Source: Ignavibacteriales bacterium (GTDB lineage Bacteria > Bacteroidota > Ignavibacteria > Ignavibacteriales > Ignavibacteriaceae). Taken from it: a stretch of DNA of 43,365 nt. Made by a program: the position numbers and the translations under genes. The notes under the pieces are model-generated. The model searched no databases. It saw nothing but the letters and a program-made list of their open reading frames with translations, and was not told the origin of the DNA. The DNA lies in the NCBI GenBank assembly GCA_016707585.1, contig JADJHL010000007.1, forward strand, positions 1 through 43,365, read 5' to 3'. Shown one piece after another: positions 1-8,009 of this stretch (position 1 is its first letter; each line of letters starts with the position of its first letter).

Positions 1-670
1 AACTTCTTCATAAGGATGAACTTTTTTTCATCTCGGCTATAACTTTTTCAAATCAAAAGAATTAACTAAAACTTCAATCTTTACTTCTTCAACCTTTTCA
101 ATTTTACCTTTTACACCAAATCGCGGATTTGATTTTTCAGATCCTTTAAAAATTCCAGTTCCAATTGATCTAAAACTGCAATTTGTGTATTCACCGCTCA
201 TTCCGGCACCGGCATTATGCATAGCATCTGCAACTTTATCTGCGTAATCAATTGGAACAAATACAACGAGTTTATTTTGATTTTGAGAAAGGTTAACCAG
301 AAATTTTTGATTTGAGAGTTTGAGTTTTTTGGCAAGTTGAAAACTTACGCCATCTTTGTAAAATCTAAATTTGTATGTGCAGAGTAAAGTGTAATATCTT
401 TTAATAAGCTTTTCTATAATTCTTGATTTCTTGTCGTTAACAACATCAAGTTTTTTAATGATCGAAAGAGCAGCGGGTGATGGCTGATTATCAGTTTACA
501 ATTTTTCGGTTTGCTTCATCCACAACTTTTTTATCAACATCCAAACAAAGTAAAATGTTTTTTACTTCTCGGCGCAATGATCCAACTTGCAATCCTACAT
601 TGTCTTTTTCCCAGGCAATTGATTTTGGAGCCCAGTCTTCAATTATTTTAATGATCTTATCACATCTCAT
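1..670 (-). pseudogene. Nif3-like dinuclear metal-centre protein (YqfO/NIF3 family), broken and cut by the window edge
   Basis: Read on the minus strand from ATG at 670, the N-terminus (IIEDWAPKSIAWEKDNVGLQ) and, after frame changes, an IISHHPLLFRSL segment with the family's paired metal-binding histidines, a YSAHTNLD segment, a GAGMSGEYTNCSFRSIGTG segment and a final HPYEEV segment are all typical of Nif3 proteins, which bind two metals; their cellular role is poorly defined. The pieces lie in order but in different frames: I count about six frame changes, near 494, 451-456, 399-402, 355-357, 44-48 and 22-28, nearly all at A/T runs. Residues between the breaks remain well conserved. The gene continues past base 1. 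It lies downstream of ispG on the same strand, separated by a terminator. It is either a young pseudogene or a stretch with poor sequence quality. Confidence 0.8.
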
Positions 671-674
671 AATA

Positions 675-712
675 TCAAAAAAAATGCACCCTACTTTTTT
701 ATGGGGTGCATT
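675..712 (-). terminator. Intrinsic terminator on the minus strand, between ispG and the Nif3-like gene
   Basis: AATGCACCC (683-691) pairs with GGGTGCATT (704-712). Read on the minus strand the stem is followed by a run of eight T (plus-strand A run at 677-684). It ends transcription coming from ispG about 140 bases after the ispG stop and just before the Nif3-like start at 670. Confidence 0.75.
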
Positions 713-849
713 CTTATAAACTTTTTGGTCTTCGCATTTTGACTGATGAGGTCAGTCTTTGCAATAAATTTTAATTTTTTCGGGTTTTTATTCTCATATT
801 CAGTGCATAAATATAATTCTATTAGAGAAAATATACATTTTTGATTGAA

Positions 850-2856
850 TTAATTCACAGGTTCAACCCAATTTCCATCTTCTTTAATTAATTCAATCAG
901 TTGATTAACAGCGTCATTTGCTGAAATATTTCTTCTAACAATATTTTTCTCTCTGTAAAGTGTGATTTTATCCACCCCGGAACCAACATAACCATAATCC
1001 GCATCCGCCATTTCCCCGGGTCCGTTAACAATACAGCCCATAATTGCAATTTTAACACCCTTTAGATGTTCAGTTCGTTTGCGGATCATTTCAGTTGTTT
1101 CCTGCAAATCAAACAGAGTTCTTCCGCAAGATGGACAGGCGATGTATTCCGTTTTGGATATTCGTAGTCTCGCAGCTTGTAAAATGTTAAATAAAAGCCG
1201 GTTTACAATTTTTTCCTTTGATTCGGAATTTTTGATAAAACTTTTTACATATGTTCCTGATTTTTCAGGTTCACTTTTAAAATTATCAACAGATAACCAA
1301 ACTCCATCACCAAATCCATCAATCAATAAAGAACCCAAATCTGTGGATGAATAAAGCTGTAAATCTTCAAATGCTATGTTTGCATAATCTCTTTTAAGGA
1401 TAACTGGATTTGTGATTTCATTTTCTATCAGTTCAAAAAAGGATCTTCGCTGCTCAGCCATTCCAGCAAGATTTTGTGTTTCTAAAATCAGAACAACCGA
1501 TTTATCATTTTTTATTTTACTAATTATCTCTTCAGATAAATCTATAATACTTATTAAGATAAAATTCAACTCATTGGATTTTTTATTAGCATCAAGAAAT
1601 TCATTTGCTGTTAAGATTGGATAACTGTTGTAATCGGTTTTTAAGTTTTTCCACACTTCAAAATCATAAATTGCATTTAAACCATTTGGACAATCAAATG
1701 GTAAAATATTTTCGCCAAGATAAATCAAATCGGCCGCGATGTCTGAAAGGTTCCATTTATCAGTCGGCTCATCGTAAGTGTAACCAATATCAATCAAATC
1801 TTTTTGTGATGTGATTTTTCTGTTTGAATAATCTGATACAACTCTTGGAACATTACTTCCTCCGATTGATAAAACCTCAAATGTTTTTCTTCTGTTATAA
1901 ACAAATGGATCAATAGGTGATTCATGAATTTCTTTAATCGGTTTATGCTTTTCTCTTCCTTTGTATCGATTAGCTAAAGCAATTGCAACCGGAGCTTCAA
2001 ATTCAGGATCTTCAGTTAATGAAACTCTAATTGTATCGCCAATTCCATCTTCAAGTAAAGCTCCAATTCCAAGTGCTGATTTAATTCTTCCATCCTCACC
2101 ACCGCCTGCCTCAGTTACTCCCAGATGAAGCGGATAATTCATTTCTTCTGCTTCCATTTTGTTAATCAGCAATCTATAAGCCTGAACCATAACTTGTGGA
2201 TTACTTGCTTTCATCGATAAAACTATGTTGTGATAATTTTCATCTTCACAAATCCTTAAAAACTCTAAAGCCGATTCTACCATTCCAAGTGGAGTATCAC
2301 CATAACGACTCATAATTCTATCAGACAAAGAACCATGATTTGTTCCAATTCTCATTGCTGTGCCATACTCTTTGCAAATCTTTACCAGCGGAGTAAATCT
2401 TTCTCTTATTCTGTCCAGTTCTTCTTGATATTCAGCATCAGTGTATTCAATCAAATCAAATTTTTTCTTATCAACATAATTGCCCGGATTAACACGAACT
2501 TTTTCAACAATTCGTGCAGCCATTTCAGCAGCATTTGGAGTAAAATGGATATCTGCAATTAATGGAACATTATATCCGCGAACTTTTAATTCTTTTTTTA
2601 TCTCTTCAAGATTTTTTGCTTCGTTAATACTTGGTGCAGTTATTCTAACATACTCACAGCCAGCTTCAACCATTCTTATAGTCTGTTCAACTGTTGCAAT
2701 AGTGTTCATTGTATCCGTTGTTGTCATCGATTGAATGCGAATTGGATTGTTTCCGCCAAGCGGAATATCACCAACATTAACTTCACGAGTTTTGTATCGC
2801 GAGTATTGAGTTAGGCTGTTGCAGTATTTTTTTATTTGATTAATATTGTTTTGCAT
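850..2856 (-). CDS. ispG: 4-hydroxy-3-methylbut-2-en-1-yl diphosphate synthase, long form (IspG/GcpE)
   Basis: Cytosolic iron-sulfur enzyme of the non-mevalonate (MEP) isoprenoid pathway, converting methylerythritol cyclodiphosphate to HMBPP. The N-terminal TIM barrel starts near VGDIPLGGNNPIRIQSMTTT (about residues 28-48) and runs to about 330. The C-terminal [4Fe-4S] domain carries CPSC (Cys574, Cys577) and GCIVNGPGE (Cys608, Glu615), the expected cluster ligands and catalytic glutamate. At 668 residues it is the long type, with an extra domain of roughly 230 residues between barrel and cluster domain, as in Bacteroidota, Chlamydiae and plants; short bacterial forms are about 370 residues. 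Transcribed alone, divergently from dnaG; a hairpin repeat occupies the shared upstream region. Confidence 0.97.
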   Translation of the reverse strand: MQNNINQIKKYCNSLTQYSRYKTREVNVGDIPLGGNNPIRIQSMTTTDTMNTIATVEQTIRMVEAGCEYVRITAPSINEAKNLEEIKKELKVRGYNVPLIADIHFTPNAAEMAARIVEKVRVNPGNYVDKKKFDLIEYTDAEYQEELDRIRERFTPLVKICKEYGTAMRIGTNHGSLSDRIMSRYGDTPLGMVESALEFLRICEDENYHNIVLSMKASNPQVMVQAYRLLINKMEAEEMNYPLHLGVTEAGGGEDGRIKSALGIGALLEDGIGDTIRVSLTEDPEFEAPVAIALANRYKGREKHKPIKEIHESPIDPFVYNRRKTFEVLSIGGSNVPRVVSDYSNRKITSQKDLIDIGYTYDEPTDKWNLSDIAADLIYLGENILPFDCPNGLNAIYDFEVWKNLKTDYNSYPILTANEFLDANKKSNELNFILISIIDLSEEIISKIKNDKSVVLILETQNLAGMAEQRRSFFELIENEITNPVILKRDYANIAFEDLQLYSSTDLGSLLIDGFGDGVWLSVDNFKSEPEKSGTYVKSFIKNSESKEKIVNRLLFNILQAARLRISKTEYIACPSCGRTLFDLQETTEMIRKRTEHLKGVKIAIMGCIVNGPGEMADADYGYVGSGVDKITLYREKNIVRRNISANDAVNQLIELIKEDGNWVEPVN

Positions 2857-2880
2857 ATTTCTTCTTATGTTTTTTAGTGC

Positions 2881-2940
2881 TTTGGTGATTTAGTGGCTAA
2901 AGAAGTTGCCGCTAAAACTCTAAAACACCAAATGCCACTA
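2881..2940. repeat. Dispersed hairpin repeat, family with TTTAGTGGCT
   Basis: Between the divergent ispG and dnaG starts. TTTGGTGATTTAG (2881-2893) pairs with CTAAAACACCAAA (2920-2932) with one mismatch. The left half, TTGGTGATTTAGTGGCT, recurs at 25676-25692 with one difference, so this is a member of a dispersed family and not a gene-specific structure. Confidence 0.65.
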
Positions 2941-3033
2941 ATTTAGTTCAGTATCTTTTATCAAATATAAAAATATTTAACTCCACACCGAAAGACTTAA
3001 ATTACTGAATCTTAATCTTATTATATTTCGGAT

Positions 3034-4908
3034 ATGCGAATCCCTGAATCGAAAATAGAAGAAATCCGCAATTCAATCAGTATTGTGGATGTAATTTCTG
3101 AATATGTGCAATTGCGAAAGCGTGGAAAAAACTATATCGGCTTGTGTCCCTTCCATTCTGAAAAAACTCCTTCGTTTACTGTGACTGAAGAAAAACAGAT
3201 TTTTCATTGTTTTGGCTGCCACGCTGGTGGTAATGTTTATAAGTTTTTGATGGATTATAAAAAAATATCTTTTGTAGAAGCTGTTCAGGAAATTGCTGAG
3301 CAACAGGGAATTGAAATCAATTATGATGACGAGGGATTTAACGAAAAACAATCCGAGCAGGAAATCCTTTATGATATAAACACAGAAGTCGCAAGATATT
3401 TTTCTAATAATCTTTTACACGATGCCGAAGGTGAAATTGCACGAACGTATTTCCAGAAACGTAATCTTAAAATTCAAACGATGCGTTCGTTTGGTTTGGG
3501 TTATGCACACAACGGATATGAAAATCTTGTAAACTTTCTTAAAGAAAAAAATATCGATCTCGAAAAAGCATTACAGCTTGGTTTGATTGGACGAAACAAC
3601 GATGGAAGAGTTTATGATAAACAAGCCGGCAGAATAATCTTTCCAATATTTTCTCCAAACGGAAGAGTAGTTGCATTTGCCGGAAGAAAATTGCGCGAGG
3701 ATGATTCCGGTGGAAAATATATTAATTCTCCAGAATCAATTATCTACATTAAAGGAAGAATTCTTTACGGACTATCACACGCAAAGGATGACATAAGAAA
3801 GCTCGATAAAGCAATTATCGTTGAAGGTTACATGGATTTGATTTCGCTTTATCAGGCCGGAGTTAAAAATGTTGTAGCGGTTTCGGGAACAGCGTTAACG
3901 GATGATCAGGCACAACTTCTTTCTCGCTATACAAAAAATGTTGTACTTTTATTTGATGCTGATGCAGCAGGGATAAAAGCTTCGATGCGAAGTATTGAGA
4001 TTTTACTTAAGCGTGATTTTGATGTAAAGATTTCTACATTACCCAAAGGTGAGGATCCGGATTCTTATGTTACAAAGTTTGGTAAAGATGCTTTTGATGA
4101 AATTATAAAACGAGCTGAAAATTTTCTTGAGTATCAAACAGAATATTATGAAACACAGGGAATGTTTGATGATCCAACAAAAATGGCTGAAGCTATTCGC
4201 GATCTTGTAAAACCAATCGCACTAGTTAGTGATGAGTTGAAACGAAATCTTTTAATAAGAAACATTGGCAGAAAATTTAATTTGCGCGAAAAATTAATTG
4301 AAGCCGAGTTAGATAAAGCACTTGATTTTCAAAAGAAACAAAACAGATTACAATCTCAAAGAATTTTTAAGAAAGAAGAAGCACAGCAGGAAAGTTTAAT
4401 CCCAACAGAGAAGAAAACTATTCCGCCGCACTTTTATAATACCGAACGAGAATTAATAAGACTGTTGTTTGAAAACAACGAAGAGATAATCGGACTGATA
4501 ACATACAACGTTCACGAAGAAGACATACTTGTTGATATCCACAGAAATGTTTTTGAAAAAGTTTACTTTGAATATGAGAATCGCGGGAGTTTAAATCCTG
4601 CCGATTTAATTTCTTTATACGATGATGAAGTTCAATCGTACTTAAGAGAATTAACAATTGAGAAATACAGCTTAAGTAATAACTGGCAGGATTTGAATCC
4701 TTCAATTACGCAGGAAATGATAACAAAAAAATACGCAATTGATTTATTAGTAAAGTACAAACAAATGCATATTGATTTGCAAATTGCTGCAAATGTTGGC
4801 GCGCAGGAAAATGCCGATAGCGAAGTAAGATTGCTCGATTTGATGAAAGAAAAACACGAACTAGAAAGACGAAGAAAATCAGTTCGCGAAGAACTTGAAA
4901 AACAATAA
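3034..4908 (+). CDS. dnaG: DNA primase DnaG
   Basis: Synthesises RNA primers at the replication fork. The N-terminal CHC2 zinc-binding domain is intact (Cys38, His41, Cys59, Cys62 in GLCPFHSEKTPSF...CFGCHAGG). The TOPRIM catalytic core follows, with the glutamate of IIVEGYMDL (Glu264) and the acidic pair of LLFDADAAG (Asp308, Asp310). The remaining 200 or so residues form the helicase-binding C-terminal region, ending in a charged helix. 624 residues is normal for the family. ATG at 3034 places the standard IPESKIEEIRN start right at the N-terminus. First gene of a + strand run with recQ 95 bases downstream. Confidence 0.97.
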   Translation: MRIPESKIEEIRNSISIVDVISEYVQLRKRGKNYIGLCPFHSEKTPSFTVTEEKQIFHCFGCHAGGNVYKFLMDYKKISFVEAVQEIAEQQGIEINYDDEGFNEKQSEQEILYDINTEVARYFSNNLLHDAEGEIARTYFQKRNLKIQTMRSFGLGYAHNGYENLVNFLKEKNIDLEKALQLGLIGRNNDGRVYDKQAGRIIFPIFSPNGRVVAFAGRKLREDDSGGKYINSPESIIYIKGRILYGLSHAKDDIRKLDKAIIVEGYMDLISLYQAGVKNVVAVSGTALTDDQAQLLSRYTKNVVLLFDADAAGIKASMRSIEILLKRDFDVKISTLPKGEDPDSYVTKFGKDAFDEIIKRAENFLEYQTEYYETQGMFDDPTKMAEAIRDLVKPIALVSDELKRNLLIRNIGRKFNLREKLIEAELDKALDFQKKQNRLQSQRIFKKEEAQQESLIPTEKKTIPPHFYNTERELIRLLFENNEEIIGLITYNVHEEDILVDIHRNVFEKVYFEYENRGSLNPADLISLYDDEVQSYLRELTIEKYSLSNNWQDLNPSITQEMITKKYAIDLLVKYKQMHIDLQIAANVGAQENADSEVRLLDLMKEKHELERRRKSVREELEKQ

Positions 4909-4935
4909 AATTTACTTAGTGGTTCTCTGTGATAT

Positions 4936-4995
4936 CTCTGTGTTGCTCCGTGAAAGAATTTAACATTGCACTTTGCGGGGAGTAAATCAATTAAA
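4936..4995. repeat. Dispersed repeat, family with CTCTGTGTT.CTCCGTGAAAG
   Basis: In the dnaG-recQ gap. The 21 bases at 4936-4956 match those at 7185-7205 at 20 of 21 positions. A partial return arm, CTTTGCGGGGAG, lies at about 4973-4984. Related sequences occur at 31864-31920 and 37024-37070. Confidence 0.6.
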
Positions 4996-5003
4996 AAACT
5001 TTG

Positions 5004-7172
5004 ATGCAAAAAGCAAAACAAATTTTAAAAGAAATATTTGGTTATGATTCTTTCCGTCCGTTGCAACAGGAAATAATAGAAAGTATTGTAAACAAAAAAG
5101 ATTGTCTGGTTGTTATGCCAACCGGCGGCGGTAAATCTTTGTGCTATCAAATTCCAGCATTAATGTTTGATGGTTTAACAATCGTTATCTCTCCATTGAT
5201 TTCATTGATGAAGGATCAGGTTGAACAACTTAGACAGCTTGGTGTTGAAACAGCTTTGCTAAACAGTTCATTATCACAAAAGGATTACAATTTTAATCTT
5301 GCAAATGTAAAATCAGGCAAAGCAAAACTGCTTTATCTGGCGCCCGAATCTTTACAGAAAGAAGACATTAGCAATTTGCTTAAAAGTGTAAAAGTAGATT
5401 GCATTACAGTTGATGAAGCACATTGTATTTCGGAATGGGGACATGATTTTAGGAAAGATTATAGACAGCTCGGCAACTTTAAAAAAAGTTTTTCATCCGC
5501 AGTTTGCATTGGTTTAACAGCAACTGCAACTCCGCGTGTGCAGGATGATATAATGAAAAACTTAAAAATGAATCATCCTCAAAAATTTATTGCAAGTTTT
5601 AACAGACCAAATTTATTTCTGCAGGTTATTCCTAAACGCGAACCACTTCAGCAAGCAGGAGAATTTCTTAATGAACACAAAAATCAATCGGGAATAATTT
5701 ATTGTTTCTCACGTAAGCAAGTTGATAGTCTTCACGAAGAATTATCAGAACTTGGGTTTTCGACAAAACCATATCACGCAGGTTTGTCTGATGAAGAAAG
5801 AAATACAAACCAGGATTTATTTATTAAAGATGAAGTTCAAATAATTATTGCAACAATTGCATTTGGAATGGGAATTAATAAATCCAATGTACGCTTCGTG
5901 CTACACTATGATCTGCCGAAAAATCTTGAATCATATTACCAGGAAATAGGAAGATCCGGACGAGATGGAGTTCGCTCTGATTGTCTTTTGCTTTTTAGTT
6001 ATGCAGATATTTCCAAAATAAATTATTTTATTGATCAGAAAGAAGATGAACGGGAAAGACTTTCTGCAAAAGTTCATCTTGAAGCAATGATTAAATATGC
6101 CGAGACAGAAATTTGCAGAAGGCATCCGCTTATTAATTATTTTGGTGAAGTTTATAAAGTTGATGATTGTGCAATGTGTGATAATTGCTTAGCCGAAGAA
6201 GATGATAGTGATAAAACCGATGTTACCGTTTATGCACAAAAACTTTTATCAACATTAAAGCGCACCGGAGAAGTTTTTGGTTTAAATTATATAATTGATG
6301 TTTTGCTTGGGAATGACACAGACAGAATTCTAAGTAACAATCATCATAACCTTAGCGTATTTGGTGTAGGCAAAGAGCTAACAAAAAAGCAATGGCAAAC
6401 TCTTGCACATCAACTAATAAGAAAAGAAATTGTTATTCGTGATAGTGATTATGGCAGTTTAAAATTATCTCCACATTCATTTAGCGTTTTATTTGAGAAC
6501 AAAAAAGTTTTTGGTGTTATTAAAGAACCCGAAGTAAAGAAGCGGAAACTTAAATCAATTGATCTTAAATACGATCAGAAGTTATTTGAACTTTTAAGAT
6601 TAAAAAGAAAACAAATTGCGGATCAAAAAAATATTCCGCCGTTTGTAATTTTTGCGGATAGTTCACTTATACTAATGGCAACAGATTTTCCTCAAACTGA
6701 TAATGAGTTTTTAAGAATTGGTGGTGTTGGGATTAAGAAGTTAGAAAGTTATGGAGCCACATTCTTAACAATCATTAAAAATTATGTTAAGAATAATGAC
6801 GTAAAACAAAACAGCACCAAGCATACAATCCGAATTAAAAAATCTTTACACGATGAACCAAGGCATAGAGTTGTTTCAAAAGCCTATAATGATGGAAGTT
6901 CAATTACTGATTTGGCTCTAGAGTATAATGTTCAGGAACAAACTATAATAAATCATTTTGCGCGATTTACAAATGAAGGCAATACGGTTAGATTAAGTGG
7001 TTTGCTGGAGAAAGTAACGATTGATAAATCCAAACAGAAAAAAGTTTTTAACGAGTTTGGTGAAAATGGAACAGTTACTATGAAAAATATTTTTGAAAAA
7101 TTTAATGGTGAAATTTCTTATAATGAACTTCATCTTTTAAGAGTTATTTATCTTAACAATGATAAAAAATAA
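5004..7172 (+). CDS. recQ: ATP-dependent DNA helicase RecQ
   Basis: 3'-5' DNA helicase for recombination and fork repair. Helicase motifs are complete: Walker A MPTGGGKS at residues 38-45, DEAH in ITVDEAHCISEWGHDFR, motif III GLTATATPR, motif VI QEIGRSGRDG. The zinc-binding RQC part has four cysteines (ICRRHP...CAMCDNC), followed by a winged-helix region, an HRDC domain (about 550-620, PPFVIFADSSL) and a C-terminal helix-turn-helix-like tail near residue 640-690 (SSITDLALEYNVQEQTIINH). 722 residues, longer than E. coli RecQ because of this tail. An upstream TTG at 5001 is in frame, but ATG at 5004 is the better start. No clear Shine-Dalgarno. Confidence 0.96.
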   Translation: MQKAKQILKEIFGYDSFRPLQQEIIESIVNKKDCLVVMPTGGGKSLCYQIPALMFDGLTIVISPLISLMKDQVEQLRQLGVETALLNSSLSQKDYNFNLANVKSGKAKLLYLAPESLQKEDISNLLKSVKVDCITVDEAHCISEWGHDFRKDYRQLGNFKKSFSSAVCIGLTATATPRVQDDIMKNLKMNHPQKFIASFNRPNLFLQVIPKREPLQQAGEFLNEHKNQSGIIYCFSRKQVDSLHEELSELGFSTKPYHAGLSDEERNTNQDLFIKDEVQIIIATIAFGMGINKSNVRFVLHYDLPKNLESYYQEIGRSGRDGVRSDCLLLFSYADISKINYFIDQKEDERERLSAKVHLEAMIKYAETEICRRHPLINYFGEVYKVDDCAMCDNCLAEEDDSDKTDVTVYAQKLLSTLKRTGEVFGLNYIIDVLLGNDTDRILSNNHHNLSVFGVGKELTKKQWQTLAHQLIRKEIVIRDSDYGSLKLSPHSFSVLFENKKVFGVIKEPEVKKRKLKSIDLKYDQKLFELLRLKRKQIADQKNIPPFVIFADSSLILMATDFPQTDNEFLRIGGVGIKKLESYGATFLTIIKNYVKNNDVKQNSTKHTIRIKKSLHDEPRHRVVSKAYNDGSSITDLALEYNVQEQTIINHFARFTNEGNTVRLSGLLEKVTIDKSKQKKVFNEFGENGTVTMKNIFEKFNGEISYNELHLLRVIYLNNDKK

Positions 7173-7184
7173 AATTAATTAAAA

Positions 7185-7229
7185 CTCTGTGTTTCTCCGT
7201 GAAAGTATTATTAAATCTATTACACAGAG
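7185..7229. repeat. Dispersed hairpin repeat (CTCTGTGT family)
   Basis: Lies 12 bases after recQ. CTCTGTGT (7185-7192) pairs exactly with ACACAGAG (7222-7229). The left arm and following bases match 4936-4956 at 20 of 21 positions. The remaining gap to the ferredoxin gene holds low-complexity TTGTAAATTGTACATTTTAC-like sequence. Confidence 0.65.
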
Positions 7230-7296
7230 AATACACTGAGAGAAGCATTCATTGACTTCTTAATTGTAAATTGTACATTTTACATTCTAAATTGAA

Positions 7297-7521
7297 ATGA
7301 ATTACCGACAAGCAAAAAACGGAAAACTAATGATAGAAATCTTACCGGATAAGTGTGATTTCTGTGGATGCTGTGTTGGCGTTTGTCCCGAGGATGCAAT
7401 CGAATTAAAAGAAGCAGAGATATTTATAATTGATGAACGATGTACAAATTGTGCAAAGTGTGTGTGGTCTTGTCCGATTGAAGTGATTCACTTTAATAAG
7501 GAAGGTGTTCTTGCTAAATAA
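7297..7521 (+). CDS. Small 2x[4Fe-4S] ferredoxin
   Basis: 74-residue electron carrier with two full cluster motifs: Cys20, Cys23, Cys26 and Cys30-Pro (CDFCGCCVGVCP, with an extra Cys25) and a second CTNCAKCVWSCP. This is the bacterial/archaeal 8Fe ferredoxin fold. A second in-frame ATG at 7330 (residue 12) would still leave both clusters, so the start is uncertain; neither has a strong ribosome site. Apart from an inserted four-helix-bundle unit, the next gene is a geranylgeranyl-reductase-family flavoprotein; such reductases need low-potential electrons, so this ferredoxin may be its donor (inference from proximity). Confidence 0.9.
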   Translation: MNYRQAKNGKLMIEILPDKCDFCGCCVGVCPEDAIELKEAEIFIIDERCTNCAKCVWSCPIEVIHFNKEGVLAK

Positions 7522-7527
7522 GTTTTC

Positions 7528-7980
7528 AGTCCACAGCCCTCAGTCTTCAATTAGGAAAATAAGAAGGCATTATAAATGAGTACTTTTAGAGATTTGAAAG
7601 TATATCAAAAAGCTTTTAAGCTGGCAATGGATATTTTTAGTTTGACAAAATCTTTTCCAGATGAAGAAAAATACGGACTGACTTCACAAATCAGAAGATC
7701 ATCAAGAAGTGTGTGTTCATCAATTGGAGAAGCATACAGAAAGAGAAAATATCCTGCACATTTTGTTTCTAAGACGACAGACGCAGATATGGAAAATTCG
7801 GAAACACAAGTGTGGTTAGATTTTGCCTTAAGTTGTAAATATATTAATAAAGAAATTTATGCAGAGTTTAAGAATAGATCTGAAGAAGTTGGCAAGATGT
7901 TAAACCATATGATAGAAAATCCAGAAAAGTATAAGTAAAGTTGTTTTAAATTGAAGACTGCCCACTGAAGACTGTGGACT
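7528..7980. mobile_element. Candidate 453-bp mobile or intervening unit: inverted repeats around the four-helix-bundle gene
   Basis: The left end has AGTCCACAG (7528-7536) and CAGTCTTCAATT (7541-7552). The right end has their exact reverse complements in mirrored order: AATTGAAGACTG (7949-7960) and CTGTGGACT (7972-7980). The 21 matching bases are interrupted by 4 bases on the left and 11 on the right; GAAGACTG is repeated twice in the right arm (7953-7960, 7967-7974). The gene between (7576-7938) begins 23 bases after the left arm and ends 10 bases before the right. This resembles the arrangement of 23S rRNA intervening sequences, whose stems enclose an S23-family gene, but here it sits between protein genes. 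No other transposase is present in the unit. Confidence 0.6.
7576..7938 (+). CDS. Four helix bundle protein (S23/IVP family)
   Basis: 120 residues. The opening FRDLKVYQKAFKLAMDIF, the LTSQIRRSSRSVCSSIGEAY segment and the ending LNHMIENPEKY are the hallmarks of the S23/23S rRNA intervening-sequence protein family, a basic four-helix bundle that forms a pentameric barrel related to Avd of diversity-generating retroelements. The molecular role of stand-alone members is unknown; nucleic acid binding is likely. The ATG at 7576 is preceded by AAGAAGG (7561-7567) at suitable distance. It interrupts the ferredoxin-reductase pair and is bracketed by inverted repeats, so it seems to be an acquired unit. 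No reverse transcriptase or variable repeat is nearby. Confidence 0.93.
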   Translation: MSTFRDLKVYQKAFKLAMDIFSLTKSFPDEEKYGLTSQIRRSSRSVCSSIGEAYRKRKYPAHFVSKTTDADMENSETQVWLDFALSCKYINKEIYAEFKNRSEEVGKMLNHMIENPEKYK

Positions 7981-8009
7981 TGTTGAACAAAAACAAAATC
8001 TATAAATAA

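Noticed and set aside
477..719. Plus-strand ORF over the Nif3 region
   Set aside because: Shadow of the broken minus-strand gene; no family resemblance.
7576..7938. Avd protein of a diversity-generating retroelement
   Set aside because: Same fold, but no reverse transcriptase, template repeat or variable repeat nearby.
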